Below are positions 1 to 6,565 of a stretch of 26,362 bases of DNA, piece by piece. Source of the stretch: JAKLEX01 sp035327525 (lineage in GTDB: Bacteria; Patescibacteriota; Minisyncoccia; Phycocordibacterales; JAACPR01); the NCBI GenBank assembly GCA_035327525.1, contig DAOLDC010000007.1, forward strand, positions 1-26,362. Reading direction: 5' to 3'. The position numbers and the translations under genes were made by a program. The notes beneath the pieces were generated by a model, which was not told where the DNA came from, searched no databases, and worked only from the letters and a program-made list of their open reading frames with translations. The first letter of the stretch is position 1. Each line of letters starts with the position of its first letter.

Positions 1-56
1 AGAGCAGTCGCCTGTTAAGCGATTGGTTCCAGGTTCGAATCCTGGTCGCGGAGCCA
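1..56 (+). tRNA. tRNA-Asn (GTT), 5' part outside window
   Basis: This is the 3' three quarters of a tRNA gene. The anticodon arm is a 5-bp stem (7-11 with 19-23, one G-T pair) around a 7-nt loop with GTT at 14-16. The T arm is CCAGG/CCTGG around TTCGAAT (29-45). The acceptor 3' strand TCGCGGA (46-52) is followed by discriminator G53 and an encoded CCA (54-56). The anticodon GTT reads asparagine codons. The D arm and 5' acceptor strand lie before the window. A short hairpin GCAC-GAG-GTGC (67-77) follows. The 3' end may be the ancestral target of the accessory region downstream. Confidence 0.95.
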
Positions 57-86
57 AGTTGAGGTAGCACGAGGTGCGTTAAATAT

Positions 87-626
87 ATGGAAAAAAATGA
101 AAATGAAGAAATTAGGTTTAAGAAACAAAATCCGATCTTATTGATAATAAGTAATATATTAAAATTTATCTTAGCTGAATACCATTTTTATTCAAAAGAG
201 CCAGAATTAAATTTCAAAAACTTATCTTCGGTTGAACTTGTTTTAGAATTAAATAAGCACAAGAACAATGCACGGAAAATATTATTCAAAAAACATTCTA
301 GATTAGTAAAAAAGATTGGTAAAAAGTGGACAGAACTTTCTGATACTCACGATTACACAAGTGGTAATGATATAATTCTTAAGTATCTTATCGAAAATGG
401 ATGGCGTGAAGATGCTGCGAGAAGTAATTTGGAGTGGTTACTGAGCAAATCCTTCGCGACACTATCCTTACACCAATTCAAACGAAGTCTAACAGAAACA
501 GAGAACCTGTTAGTCGAAGGTAAGGTTAATAAAGAAATAATTGATGCAATTCTAGAAGAATTAGTTTTTGATGATTTATTTTTTATAAGTTTTTCAATTA
601 ATAAAGGAATACGTTTTTACTTATAA
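87..626 (+). CDS. Hypothetical protein, 179 aa
   Basis: I do not recognise this protein. It is lysine- and glutamate-rich, mostly helical by composition, and has a hydrophobic stretch at about residues 16-30 (PILLIISNILKFILAEY) that could be a buried helix or a weak membrane anchor. No catalytic motif is visible. The ATG at 87 lies 31 bp after the tRNA-Asn gene. There is no Shine-Dalgarno sequence, and an AT-rich TTAAAT directly before the start could be a -10 box giving a leaderless mRNA. It is the first gene downstream of the tRNA, the position where integrated elements often carry their first gene, but it does not look like an integrase. The coding call rests on length and on composition like the neighbours. 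Confidence 0.6.
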   Translation: MEKNENEEIRFKKQNPILLIISNILKFILAEYHFYSKEPELNFKNLSSVELVLELNKHKNNARKILFKKHSRLVKKIGKKWTELSDTHDYTSGNDIILKYLIENGWREDAARSNLEWLLSKSFATLSLHQFKRSLTETENLLVEGKVNKEIIDAILEELVFDDLFFISFSINKGIRFYL

Positions 627-664
627 TCCTTTATTAAAGCGGTGGTTGGTGGTAGAATAACCAA

Positions 665-814
665 ATGTTTGAACAAGCATTTAAAAATATAGACAACATA
701 TTACATACCAATTCTGGTTGTGGTACAGAACTGGATTATGTAGAATAAACCTCTTGGATATTGTTTCTAAAATACCTTGATGATTTAGAGGAAGATAAAA
801 AGAAGTCGTGGTTT
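665..814 (+). pseudogene. hsdM: Decayed 5' end of a type I restriction-modification HsdM gene
   Basis: Reading from ATG 665 gives MFEQAFKNIDNILHTNSG, then CGTELDYVE, a TAA stop at 746-748, and in the same frame TSWILFLKYLDDLEEDKK. This closely follows the N-terminus of HsdM, the DNA methyltransferase subunit of type I restriction-modification systems, where the usual text around the stop is ELDYxEQTSW. The stop therefore replaces the expected glutamine, consistent with a CAA-to-TAA change. The similarity ends near 810 and the frame runs into an unrelated membrane protein. The methyltransferase catalytic motifs, HsdS and HsdR are absent. What remains is about 45 codons of a gene of roughly 500, so it cannot be functional as HsdM. 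Confidence 0.75.
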
Positions 815-1162
815 ATGATAAATGAAATTAAACAAAAAAATACACGTGATTTATTAGCAATTTTTTTTACACTTGTTCTTATTTTAGTTTTTGCATGTGT
901 TTATTTTTATGAGATAGGATATGAAAAGGCTGAATTTGAAATATATAGTTATCTTACTAATGATTCAACTATTAACGAATGTGATGGAAATGGATGTTAT
1001 ATTGATCTACCCAAAAATGACTTCTTTGCTGGATATATACCTTGTAGTGAAAATCACTATTGCATTTTTGAAGGTAAGACAGAAGAACAAAAATTAAAGG
1101 ATTTGGAAATTGAGAAGATTTGGGAGAATTCTATTCGCGAAAATCAGTTATTTGACGATTAA
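815..1162 (+). CDS. Small single-pass membrane protein with Cys-rich outer domain, 115 aa
   Basis: The protein has a short charged N-terminus, one strong transmembrane helix (DLLAIFFTLVLILVFACVYF, about residues 12-31) and an acidic domain of about 80 residues. That domain has four cysteines in the arrangement ECDGNGC...PC...YC, which suggests two disulfides outside the cytoplasm. No family is recognised. The open frame extends upstream to TTG 761, but those 18 residues are the HsdM remnant, so ATG 815 is preferred. No good Shine-Dalgarno sequence precedes either start, so the start and expression are uncertain. The gene converges with the 1178-2023 gene, with a 15-bp gap. It could have arisen or been captured where the hsdM gene was deleted. 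Confidence 0.5.
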   Translation: MINEIKQKNTRDLLAIFFTLVLILVFACVYFYEIGYEKAEFEIYSYLTNDSTINECDGNGCYIDLPKNDFFAGYIPCSENHYCIFEGKTEEQKLKDLEIEKIWENSIRENQLFDD

Positions 1163-1177
1163 GATAAATCTCTTAAT

Positions 1178-2023
1178 TTACCTATTAAAAAACTTAGAAA
1201 ATATCCCATCAACCAAACTATCATTAGAACCAGCCCCTTCTTTTGTTGTAATATATCCAGTCTCCCCTCTTTCATATGCAAACAACACACCCATGGTCAA
1301 AATTTTGTCTTTTTCTGCAGAATCTTTTATGCCGTTATATACTGCGTGTAAGGAGTTTAATACATCGCTTCTGTGTTGATAAACCTCTTGTAGGTGTTTT
1401 TCTGCATTATAATTTCTTTTATAAAAAATGGATATTTGATATACAAAAAATAATATCATTACCTTTATTATTAAAAACCCAGTACCCATGGTGATTAATT
1501 TTAAATCATCGGCAAATTTTGTAATAATATCAAGATCTGAAATTGACAAAAAGAATACCGAACCTATCATCACAATCATAAAAATTAAGGAGACCATATA
1601 TTTTTTCTTTTCACTGTCTGCATTATCCATATGCTCTTTAGAACTTTTTTGAAATACTTTTGCATATTCCACCAAAACTGTTGCGTCCCCTATATATTTT
1701 GCCGTCTGCCTTATGGTCTCTAGCTGTTTTTTACTTTCATCAATACTATCTAATATGTTTTTAACCTGATCATTAACCTTAATCAGGTCTGTTTCTTTAT
1801 AAACCTTCCATGAAATATATTTGAGTAAAATTCCTTTAATAAGATCGGTGCGTGATCTTATTAAGTTAGTATTGTCAGTTATCGAATTTAAATGATTTCT
1901 TTCCTGATCGGACAAAATTGATTTAAATTTATCGTCCTCATAAGCGTCCAACAATAAAACCCATGTTTCTCCGCCTATTTCAGATAAAACTTTTTTTAGA
2001 TGATTTTTCTTTTCTATATCCAT
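1178..2023 (-). CDS. Two-helix membrane protein with coiled coil and soluble C-terminal domain, 281 aa
   Basis: An N-terminal helical region of about 140 residues (part probably coiled coil, KNILDSIDESKKQLETIRQ) is followed by two transmembrane helices at about 143-162 and 176-198. A conserved-looking C-terminal domain follows: YKRNYNAEKHLQEVYQHR, then DAEKDKILTMG-like text ending in an ERGETGY motif. From memory, this C-terminal pattern (RxYxAxxH...R..AL..., then TGY) recurs in uncharacterised bacterial membrane proteins; the function is unknown. The frame opens at TTG 2068, but ATG 2023 is preferred because a TATTAT box lies 8 nt before it, matching the leaderless starts elsewhere here. Both termini are probably cytoplasmic. 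A role in membrane-linked defence is possible given the neighbouring HEPN pair, but this is only inference. Confidence 0.7.
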   Translation of the reverse strand: MDIEKKNHLKKVLSEIGGETWVLLLDAYEDDKFKSILSDQERNHLNSITDNTNLIRSRTDLIKGILLKYISWKVYKETDLIKVNDQVKNILDSIDESKKQLETIRQTAKYIGDATVLVEYAKVFQKSSKEHMDNADSEKKKYMVSLIFMIVMIGSVFFLSISDLDIITKFADDLKLITMGTGFLIIKVMILFFVYQISIFYKRNYNAEKHLQEVYQHRSDVLNSLHAVYNGIKDSAEKDKILTMGVLFAYERGETGYITTKEGAGSNDSLVDGIFSKFFNR

Positions 2024-2183
2024 TTGGAGACATAATAACTTATTATTTAATCTTTTACGAGGTTTCAAATATCAATACAAATTAATTACGACACGCCACA
2101 CGTTATTGATTCATAATTTCATAATCAAATTACCTGCAGATTATTTCCACACCACAGAATGATTTTTGAGTACTTGATGAAAA

Positions 2184-2192
2184 TGTTATACT
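2184..2192 (+). promoter_or_regulatory. Extended -10 promoter for the 2202 gene
   Basis: TGTTATACT ends 9 nt before ATG 2202, which places the expected transcription start about 2-3 nt before the start codon. No Shine-Dalgarno sequence is present, so the message is predicted leaderless. Confidence 0.65.
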
Positions 2193-2201
2193 CCCAATAA
2201 G

Positions 2202-3428
2202 ATGGAATACGACATACCCACAGAATATATTAAAATATTTGATGATAAAGACGACATCAAGAAAAAACTCCTCTCAGCAAGGAGTATAGAAGATTTAACT
2301 AACGTTATTAAAAAGATCCGGACGAGGGATAACACCGACATCATTTGGTCAGCCGTAGACATCGCAAAAGAAGGAAATGTTAAAGTATCATTTTGGACAC
2401 TAAAGTACTATTGGGGGAAATTCGAAGAGTTGAGGAGCATAGAAAAGAAAAAATTAGATGAATTGGATAAGGAAATCGGCGAAGGCAATGAGAGTATCAG
2501 AGTAATAACTACAGCTCTCGGAACCCTGCCCTATCTTATAAATGCCATAGCTGGTCAATATTCGAGATCGCTGAATTTATATGAGGAACTAATATGCATC
2601 ACAGAAAAAATGGCGTTAGACGAGAGTTTATACGTGAGAAATCAATCCACTATAGCGCTCTACACCTTCACCTCAAACATATACGCTAAAAAAAACACAG
2701 ACGGAACTATCTTTTATTTCCAGGATCTCAACAAAGATGAGCTCTTAAGAGAAAAAGTAAAAAAAATTGCACTCAGGTTTATAGAGGACAATAAAAAATA
2801 CCCCAAAATATTGGAGTCTTCCATAAAGGTATGTGCCCCGCTAAGAAAGCTGTCCGAGAACGAGGCGGAAGCTATGCTGAAAATCTTCTTTTATACCGAA
2901 AACGGAAAACCTCAACCAACATTTCTAACTAAAAATTTTTGTCCGCTTGCAATATATTATGCAATATATGTAAAAAAATTAGAAGAAAATTTTGACACTG
3001 CTAAATTTGAGAAGTTTTTGAACGACCTTATTGCCATTTCCGATCCAGAATTAGAGTCTAGTTTTATTTGGCATATCCGAACAGCGCTCGATGACGACAT
3101 ATCTGACATTGATATGTTGTATCCATACATCAAAAAATTATTATCGAAAGGTAATAAAAAAGATAGCGAATCACAATATCATTTTCTTGTAAAGACGCTC
3201 ATAAATAATCATCCAGATAAAGCTCTATATGTTTACATCGAGCTTACAAATAAATTAAACAGCGAATTAATCTCATCAGTAGAAAATAATAGGATTATAT
3301 ATTTCTACTCATCTGAAATAATCACAGAATTATACAATTATAATAGAGATAAAACTGTTGATTTACTAATAGAGCTGAAGAAACTACAAGATAAGCACTG
3401 TCATGTGGATATACCCAAATTAGATTAA
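2202..3428 (+). CDS. Helical-repeat (HEAT/ARM-like) protein, 408 aa, paired with HEPN gene
   Basis: I recognise no named family. The sequence is almost entirely helical, with repeated pairs of amphipathic helices of about 35-45 residues. Examples are the segments around SLYVRNQSTIALYTF, REKVKKIALRFIED, and DPELESSFIWHIRTAL. This is the look of a HEAT- or ARM-type solenoid used for protein or nucleic-acid binding. There are no membrane helices, signal peptide or catalytic motif. The ATG at 2202 follows an extended -10 box with no ribosome binding site. The stop is 3 nt before the ATG of the 161-aa HEPN-like gene, so the two are surely cotranscribed and probably act together. By analogy with other HEPN modules, the solenoid could sense a trigger or restrain the HEPN protein, but this is inference. 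Confidence 0.75.
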   Translation: MEYDIPTEYIKIFDDKDDIKKKLLSARSIEDLTNVIKKIRTRDNTDIIWSAVDIAKEGNVKVSFWTLKYYWGKFEELRSIEKKKLDELDKEIGEGNESIRVITTALGTLPYLINAIAGQYSRSLNLYEELICITEKMALDESLYVRNQSTIALYTFTSNIYAKKNTDGTIFYFQDLNKDELLREKVKKIALRFIEDNKKYPKILESSIKVCAPLRKLSENEAEAMLKIFFYTENGKPQPTFLTKNFCPLAIYYAIYVKKLEENFDTAKFEKFLNDLIAISDPELESSFIWHIRTALDDDISDIDMLYPYIKKLLSKGNKKDSESQYHFLVKTLINNHPDKALYVYIELTNKLNSELISSVENNRIIYFYSSEIITELYNYNRDKTVDLLIELKKLQDKHCHVDIPKLD

Positions 3429-3431
3429 ATT

Positions 3432-3917
3432 ATGGAAAGCGCCTTCAAAATTTTTGATATGGATATTGATAATATTGAAAAAATTAATCAAAAATTAATT
3501 CCTAAAGCAAGTTCTCTTAATACTAATCTGGTCGTGGATACGTCGATAAAACCAGGGAGCATTGAAAGACTGGAGCGAAGAAAAAATATCGTTGGTTTGT
3601 GTATGATTTGGGAGGATCTTTTTTCTGAATTGAAAAAAAAGTTTCCAGATGTTGCAAAGCGACATATGCGTTGCAAATATATTAATGACACCCTAAACCA
3701 AGAAATTAGAGTGACGAGAAATCATGTTGTGCACAATAATTGTACGGCGCACAAAGTTGGAGAGATCTGTCCCAGGGATGATTGTAAAACTTACCTGTTT
3801 AAATACTTCAATACAAATACTGAGATTGATATAAATCCAAAAAAAGTAGCAGATTTTATAGACGTGATTAAAGAGAGTCGTGAAAAAGTTGAGGAGTACA
3901 TAAAAATACTGATATGA
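3432..3917 (+). CDS. HEPN-domain-like protein (candidate RNase), 161 aa
   Basis: The protein is helical and carries R96-N-H-V-V-H101, an RX4H motif in the form RNxxVHNN seen in MAE_28990-type HEPN domains. There R and H form the RNase active site of toxin, Abi and CRISPR-associated nucleases. A preceding helix (KRHMRCKYINDTLNQEIRV) and a C-terminal helix (PKKVADFIDVIKESREKVEEYI) fit the HEPN four-helix layout. Cysteines C104, C113 and C118 cluster just after the motif and could bind a metal. ATG 3432 starts 3 nt after the helical-repeat gene, with no own promoter. The family call is from motif and fold pattern only. The motif could be structural and the protein a non-catalytic HEPN. Confidence 0.65.
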   Translation: MESAFKIFDMDIDNIEKINQKLIPKASSLNTNLVVDTSIKPGSIERLERRKNIVGLCMIWEDLFSELKKKFPDVAKRHMRCKYINDTLNQEIRVTRNHVVHNNCTAHKVGEICPRDDCKTYLFKYFNTNTEIDINPKKVADFIDVIKESREKVEEYIKILI

Positions 3918-3943
3918 TCGTTCAATATGCGAGATAATGTTAA

Positions 3944-3963
3944 GGAGAATTTTATGCTCTCCT
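3944..3963 (-). terminator. Hairpin after the ParB-like gene
   Basis: On the minus strand AGGAGA and TCTCCT pair around an 8-nt AT-rich loop. The hairpin starts right at the TGA (3963-3965) of the alternative C-terminal frame of the ParB-like gene and is followed only by TAACATT, so it is a weak terminator at best. Confidence 0.4.
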
Positions 3964-4044
3964 CAAGCGCGGCACAATTTATCAACAAGTGTTTCCAAGC
4001 TATTGATTAGAATTCGGACAAAATTCTGCACCTCCCCAATTTCT

Positions 4045-4419
4045 TTAGACACCAGTTTTGCTATTTTTAACGCAATCCTCATGGTATTGTCTAAAAATTT
4101 CCTGTTCAGCTTCTCCAAAATCTCTAAGTACCCAAAAATCAATTTCCAAATCCTTTGTTTTTGCCAAAGCTAACATCCTATGCTTTCCTTCATACAACCT
4201 ACCAGACTCAAGAAAGATAATCGGATCATTAATAAATTTTTTACTGTTTGTTCCTCTCACATAGAATAAACCCCATTTACCACTTTCCATAAGTTTTCGA
4301 TATCCGTTTATTTTTTCCTTGTTGGTCTTTTCTATGTCCCCTGATCCTAGTGTTCTTACATGTATTTTTGCCTCTTCACTTGTTATTTTTTCTGATACGA
4401 TTTGATATTTCTTTTCCAT
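4045..4419 (-). CDS. ParB/sulfiredoxin-fold protein, 124 aa as read, probably frameshifted
   Basis: The order INGYRKLMESGKWG, then PIIFLESGRLYEGKHRMLAL (residues 66-85), then IDFWVLRDF matches the ParB/Srx-like pattern found in many phage and mobile-element proteins: RxYxxxMxxGxW...(D/E)GxHR...V. The core EGKHR is at 77-81. ParB-fold proteins bind or hydrolyse nucleotides or DNA; the exact job here is unknown. ATG 4419 is 7 nt after an extended -10 (TGATATAAT, 4427-4435 on this strand). As read, the protein stops at 4045. A second frame opened by ATG 4082 continues with 39 residues (MRIALKIAKLVSKEIGEV...) to a TGA at 3963 followed by a hairpin. This suggests a frameshift near 4083 that cut off a helical C-terminus. 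The gene is convergent with the HEPN pair. Confidence 0.6.
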   Translation of the reverse strand: MEKKYQIVSEKITSEEAKIHVRTLGSGDIEKTNKEKINGYRKLMESGKWGLFYVRGTNSKKFINDPIIFLESGRLYEGKHRMLALAKTKDLEIDFWVLRDFGEAEQEIFRQYHEDCVKNSKTGV

Positions 4420-4426
4420 TAATACA

Positions 4427-4435
4427 ATTATATCA
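4427..4435 (-). promoter_or_regulatory. Extended -10 promoter for the ParB-like gene
   Basis: On the minus strand TGATATAAT ends 7 nt before the ATG at 4419, with no Shine-Dalgarno sequence. A leaderless message is predicted. Confidence 0.65.
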
Positions 4436-4480
4436 AAATATACGATTTTTTATGGTAAACATTCTATATGGTACCAAATT

Positions 4481-4497
4481 AGACCACTGGTCTTTTT
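4481..4497 (+). terminator. Orphan terminator-like hairpin
   Basis: AGACC-ACT-GGTCT is followed by TTTT. It lies upstream of the leftward ParB-like gene, and no + strand gene ends near it. It may stop a short antisense transcript or be left over from a lost gene. Confidence 0.4.
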
Positions 4498-4540
4498 CAT
4501 TCGGGGTGTAGGAGGGAGTTAGTTAATTGATCTTGATTCC

Positions 4541-4579
4541 CTCTCAAAATAGGTTCTAACAGCCTCTACGGTGCGGAGC
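4541..4579 (+). repeat. tRNA-like boundary repeat, copy 1
   Basis: CTCTCAAAATAGGTTC, then 18 nt from the end of GGTTC (4552-4556) to GGAGC (4575-4579). AGG and CCT can pair around a 9-nt TTC loop as in a tRNA T arm. It lies 72 bp before the 4652 gene. It shares the CTCTCAAAA start and the GGTTC/GGAGC spacing with copy 6 at 8002. Confidence 0.55.
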
Positions 4580-4651
4580 ATTACTATGATAGCTCAAAAC
4601 CTGTTGTATAATATGGATATCGAGCTAGTTCAAGGAATATAAATAAAAACC

Positions 4652-4894
4652 ATGAACCAAGAAAATTTTAGATCACCAGAGAGTAACGAGGGCTTAACAG
4701 ATGAGCGCAAATTAGAGATTGCAATTGCATATATAAAAGACGAGGCACTTCGATCTGGTAAAACAGTTCCCCACTTTAATTCTCCCGAAATGAGGACGCG
4801 TATAAAAAATACAATTGAACAAAAATATCTGTCAGAAGCAAGTGTGACAGAGAAAGAAGCTATGGAATTTCTGAGAGAAATTTTGGGTCAGTAA
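4652..4894 (+). CDS. Small hypothetical protein, 80 aa
   Basis: I do not recognise the family. The protein is charged, soluble and probably all-helical (DERKLEIAIAYIKDEALRSG, EMRTRIKNTIEQKYLSE, EKEAMEFLREILGQ), with no cysteines or membrane helix. ATG 4652 is preceded by CAAGGA about 12 nt upstream and by a TATAAT at 4607-4612, giving a leader of about 35 nt. A ten-codon frame (ATG 4613 to TAA 4642) sits between them. The gene lies between two copies of the boundary repeat (4541-4579 and 4925-4963), so it looks like a single-gene unit. Its compact form suggests a small binding or regulatory protein, but nothing specific can be claimed. Confidence 0.55.
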   Translation: MNQENFRSPESNEGLTDERKLEIAIAYIKDEALRSGKTVPHFNSPEMRTRIKNTIEQKYLSEASVTEKEAMEFLREILGQ

Positions 4895-4924
4895 AATTTG
4901 TTCTAAAATTAAAGAACTGATCTT

Positions 4925-4963
4925 GGGCTAGCACAAGATGAGTGCGAGTCCTGTTTTGGGGAG
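4925..4963 (-). repeat. tRNA-like boundary repeat, copy 2 (inverted, diverged)
   Basis: Read on the minus strand it gives CTCCCCAAAACAGGACTCGC, then GCAC and GTGC able to form a hairpin around 7 nt, then GCCC. It matches copy 6 best over CAAAACAGG and the following TGC-GCC block. It lies 30 bp after the 4652 gene and 33 bp before the 4996 gene. It is the weakest accepted member because GGTTC and GGAGC are both altered. Confidence 0.4.
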
Positions 4964-4980
4964 AAACAAAAAATTAATTA

Positions 4981-4989
4981 TGATATAAT
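4981..4989 (+). promoter_or_regulatory. Extended -10 promoter, leaderless gene 4996
   Basis: TGATATAAT ends 6 nt before ATG 4996. No -35 box or Shine-Dalgarno sequence is evident. Confidence 0.7.
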
Positions 4990-4995
4990 TTTGTA

Positions 4996-5442
4996 ATGAT
5001 AGATTCTCGTAAGAAAGTTTTGAGTATATTAGACAAGACTCATCTAATGAGCCTTGCTACAAATGATGAGAATGGTTTATGGGTAGCCGATGTAATTTTT
5101 TTGTATGATGAAAATTTAAATATTTATTGGATGTCTGATCCAAATGCCCGCCACTCTAAAGCTATTACTAAAAACAATAAAGTAGCTGGCACCATAACAT
5201 CCAGTACAAAAAGTAAAGAACCGAATTTAGGTATTCAATTTACTGGCTCGGCAGAACAACTTGACGGCATTCAGTTTGAATTACTGATTAAACACCTAGC
5301 AAAAAGAAACTATCCGAGACCAAAACTATCTGATGCAAAAAAGATATTAAACGGAGATTTATGGTACAAATTGACACCAACCAAAATCGAGCTTATCGAC
5401 GAGGAGAACTTTGGTTACGACAGACAGAGTATTTCCTTATAA
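4996..5442 (+). CDS. Pyridoxamine 5'-phosphate oxidase-like (flavin split-barrel) protein, 148 aa
   Basis: The opening helix and strands (RKKVLSILDKTHLMSLATND, then WVADVIFLYDENLNIYWMSDPNARHSKAI, then VAGTITSS) follow the PNPOx-like split barrel: a first strand with SLAT, the YWMSxxxxRHSKxI strand-loop that contacts flavin phosphate, and IQFTGSAEQL before the last helix. Such proteins bind FMN or F420 as dimers and reduce or oxidise small molecules, or sequester flavin. This form is the short YhbP-like group and the substrate is unknown. The length is normal for the family and the protein is cytoplasmic. ATG 4996 follows an extended -10 box directly, so the mRNA should be leaderless. Boundary repeats lie 33 bp before and 25 bp after it. 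Confidence 0.8.
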   Translation: MIDSRKKVLSILDKTHLMSLATNDENGLWVADVIFLYDENLNIYWMSDPNARHSKAITKNNKVAGTITSSTKSKEPNLGIQFTGSAEQLDGIQFELLIKHLAKRNYPRPKLSDAKKILNGDLWYKLTPTKIELIDEENFGYDRQSISL

Positions 5443-5466
5443 TACTAAATTCTGGATCTTTTTTAT

Positions 5467-5502
5467 ACAAAACAGGTTCGAGCGTCCTTCACTAGACGGA
5501 GC
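5467..5502 (+). repeat. tRNA-like boundary repeat, copy 3
   Basis: ACAAAACAGGTTCGAGC leads to an 18-nt spacer and GGAGC (5498-5502). The 28-nt core is identical to copy 4 (5900-5927) at 26 positions. CGTC and GACG flank CTTCACTA and can pair. It ends 3 bp before the -35 box of the next gene. Confidence 0.75.
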
Positions 5503-5505
5503 AAT

Positions 5506-5534
5506 TTGACATTATTGTCATACTATTTTATCAT
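5506..5534 (+). promoter_or_regulatory. Sigma-70-type promoter for the 5557 gene
   Basis: TTGACA (5506-5511), a 17-nt spacer, and TATCAT (5529-5534). A start near 5541 would leave a 16-nt leader containing AAAGGAG. Confidence 0.75.
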
Positions 5535-5556
5535 AATAAATAGAAAGGAGTTTGAA

Positions 5557-5826
5557 ATGAAAAATATTATTCTCTACCACATGGCTTCCCTTTTTCCTAG
5601 AATCAATAAGAAAAAGGCAGCACTTAAAGTAGCTGAACAGGAACTCAAGAAAGCAGCGAATCTTACAGAGGAAATTGTCAGGACGGCAAAGATTCTCAGC
5701 GGTCTAAAGTTTCTAGGAGCCTACTTCCGAATTCTTGACGTAACCAGAAAGCTGGAAAGTCAGGAAGCTCAGCTCAGAGAAATCACCACAAGGTGCCAAC
5801 TCTGGGTTGAGAGAGCGAGAGCGTGA
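5557..5826 (+). CDS. Small helical protein, 89 aa
   Basis: I do not recognise the family. After a short hydrophobic start (MKNIILYHMASLFPR) the protein is a run of amphipathic helices rich in K, E, A and L (NKKKAALKVAEQELKKAANL, then VTRKLESQEAQLREITTRC), likely a coiled coil or helical hairpin. ATG 5557 is chosen because AAAGGAG (5544-5550) stands 6 nt before it. The frame extends further up but through the promoter. The unit is complete: repeat copy 3, a near-consensus promoter, a Shine-Dalgarno sequence, the gene, then a strong terminator at 5832. Its G+C content is higher than that of the leaderless genes, which suggests a different origin. Confidence 0.7.
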   Translation: MKNIILYHMASLFPRINKKKAALKVAEQELKKAANLTEEIVRTAKILSGLKFLGAYFRILDVTRKLESQEAQLREITTRCQLWVERARA

Positions 5827-5831
5827 TTATC

Positions 5832-5870
5832 AACCCACCAAGCAAATTCACTTCGGTGGGTTTGCTTTTT
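5832..5870 (+). terminator. Rho-independent terminator after the 5557 gene
   Basis: AACCCACC (5832-5839) pairs perfectly with GGTGGGTT (5855-5862). A T run follows (TGCTTTTT). Confidence 0.9.
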
Positions 5871-5891
5871 ATTAACCAACTTCCTTATTTT

Positions 5892-5929
5892 ATAGTTAAG
5901 GTTCGAACATCCTTCACTAGACGGAGCCA
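5892..5929 (+). repeat. tRNA-like boundary repeat, copy 4
   Basis: AAGGTTCGAACATCCTT can form an AAGG/CCTT stem with a 9-nt TTCGAACAT loop and ends in ACGGAGCCAG. It is the copy most like the tRNA-Asn 3' end: both have AGGTTCGAA, then CCT, then CGGAGCCA. It lies 22 bp after a terminator and 136 bp before the 6065 gene. Confidence 0.75.
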
Positions 5930-5989
5930 GTTTCTGAGCCTTATTTATGGTTATTTTATTTATACCCTGACAGATAGTTCGAATTTTTC

Positions 5990-6018
5990 TTTACAAATTT
6001 ACATATTTATGTTAAATT
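5990..6018 (+). promoter_or_regulatory. Probable promoter for the 6065 gene
   Basis: TTTACA (5990-5995), a 17-nt spacer, and TAAATT (6013-6018) preceded by TGT. The region is very AT-rich, so other boxes are possible. Confidence 0.45.
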
Positions 6019-6064
6019 TAACTTAGGTTATTGTACAAACTCAAGCATAGAAAGGAATCTTCAA

Positions 6065-6439
6065 ATGAAGACGATTGGAAACGACGAGGTTCTCGAGGTT
6101 GGAGACTGGGAACATGTTCCCGTAGGAAGTCTCTTTGTTCAATTCAAGAAAAAAACAGAAAACGAAAAGGAGTTTGTGTTTGGATTGAAATATGATGTCA
6201 ACACTGCCTTCGTGGTAACAGACTCGGATGAAGCAGTTGAGTACGTGGACAAAATAATTCACAAGATCAGTGTGAATGCAAAGGAGACGGAGCATGCTGA
6301 GTTCTACACCAGACATCACAGTGATTTCTTCACACAGAATCAACGCGCTCGAAAAGCCTACACACTCCTTCGATCAATGCAAATTATGCTGGAAGAAGTA
6401 GTAATGCATGATTCTGGTTTTGAAATACCAAAACCATAA
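6065..6439 (+). CDS. Hypothetical protein, 124 aa
   Basis: I do not recognise it. The N-terminal half is rich in beta strands (EVLEVGDWEHVPVGSLFVQF, then KEFVFGLKYDVNTAFVVTDSD) and the C-terminal half is helical (EAVEYVDKIIHKIS, then QRARKAYTLLRSMQIMLEEVV). There is a histidine-containing stretch (FYTRHHSDFFTQNQ) but no known motif. It is soluble and cytoplasmic. ATG 6065 has AGAAAGGA 9 nt upstream. It is a monocistronic unit with its own promoter and with a terminator at 6449. It belongs to the Shine-Dalgarno group of this window. Confidence 0.7.
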   Translation: MKTIGNDEVLEVGDWEHVPVGSLFVQFKKKTENEKEFVFGLKYDVNTAFVVTDSDEAVEYVDKIIHKISVNAKETEHAEFYTRHHSDFFTQNQRARKAYTLLRSMQIMLEEVVMHDSGFEIPKP

Positions 6440-6448
6440 ACACTTATC

Positions 6449-6482
6449 AAACCACCTGACCTTAGTTGGGTGGTTTTCTTTT
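6449..6482 (+). terminator. Rho-independent terminator after the 6065 gene
   Basis: AAACCACC pairs with GGTGGTTT around about 12 nt, followed by TCTTTTTA. Confidence 0.88.
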
Positions 6483-6565
6483 TAGATATGACCACTTGCA
6501 TTCTCGGCACAATTAAGAAATCTTTTAATCAGAACAAGTACCACAAAAAGAAAGGCGGTGTTTAG

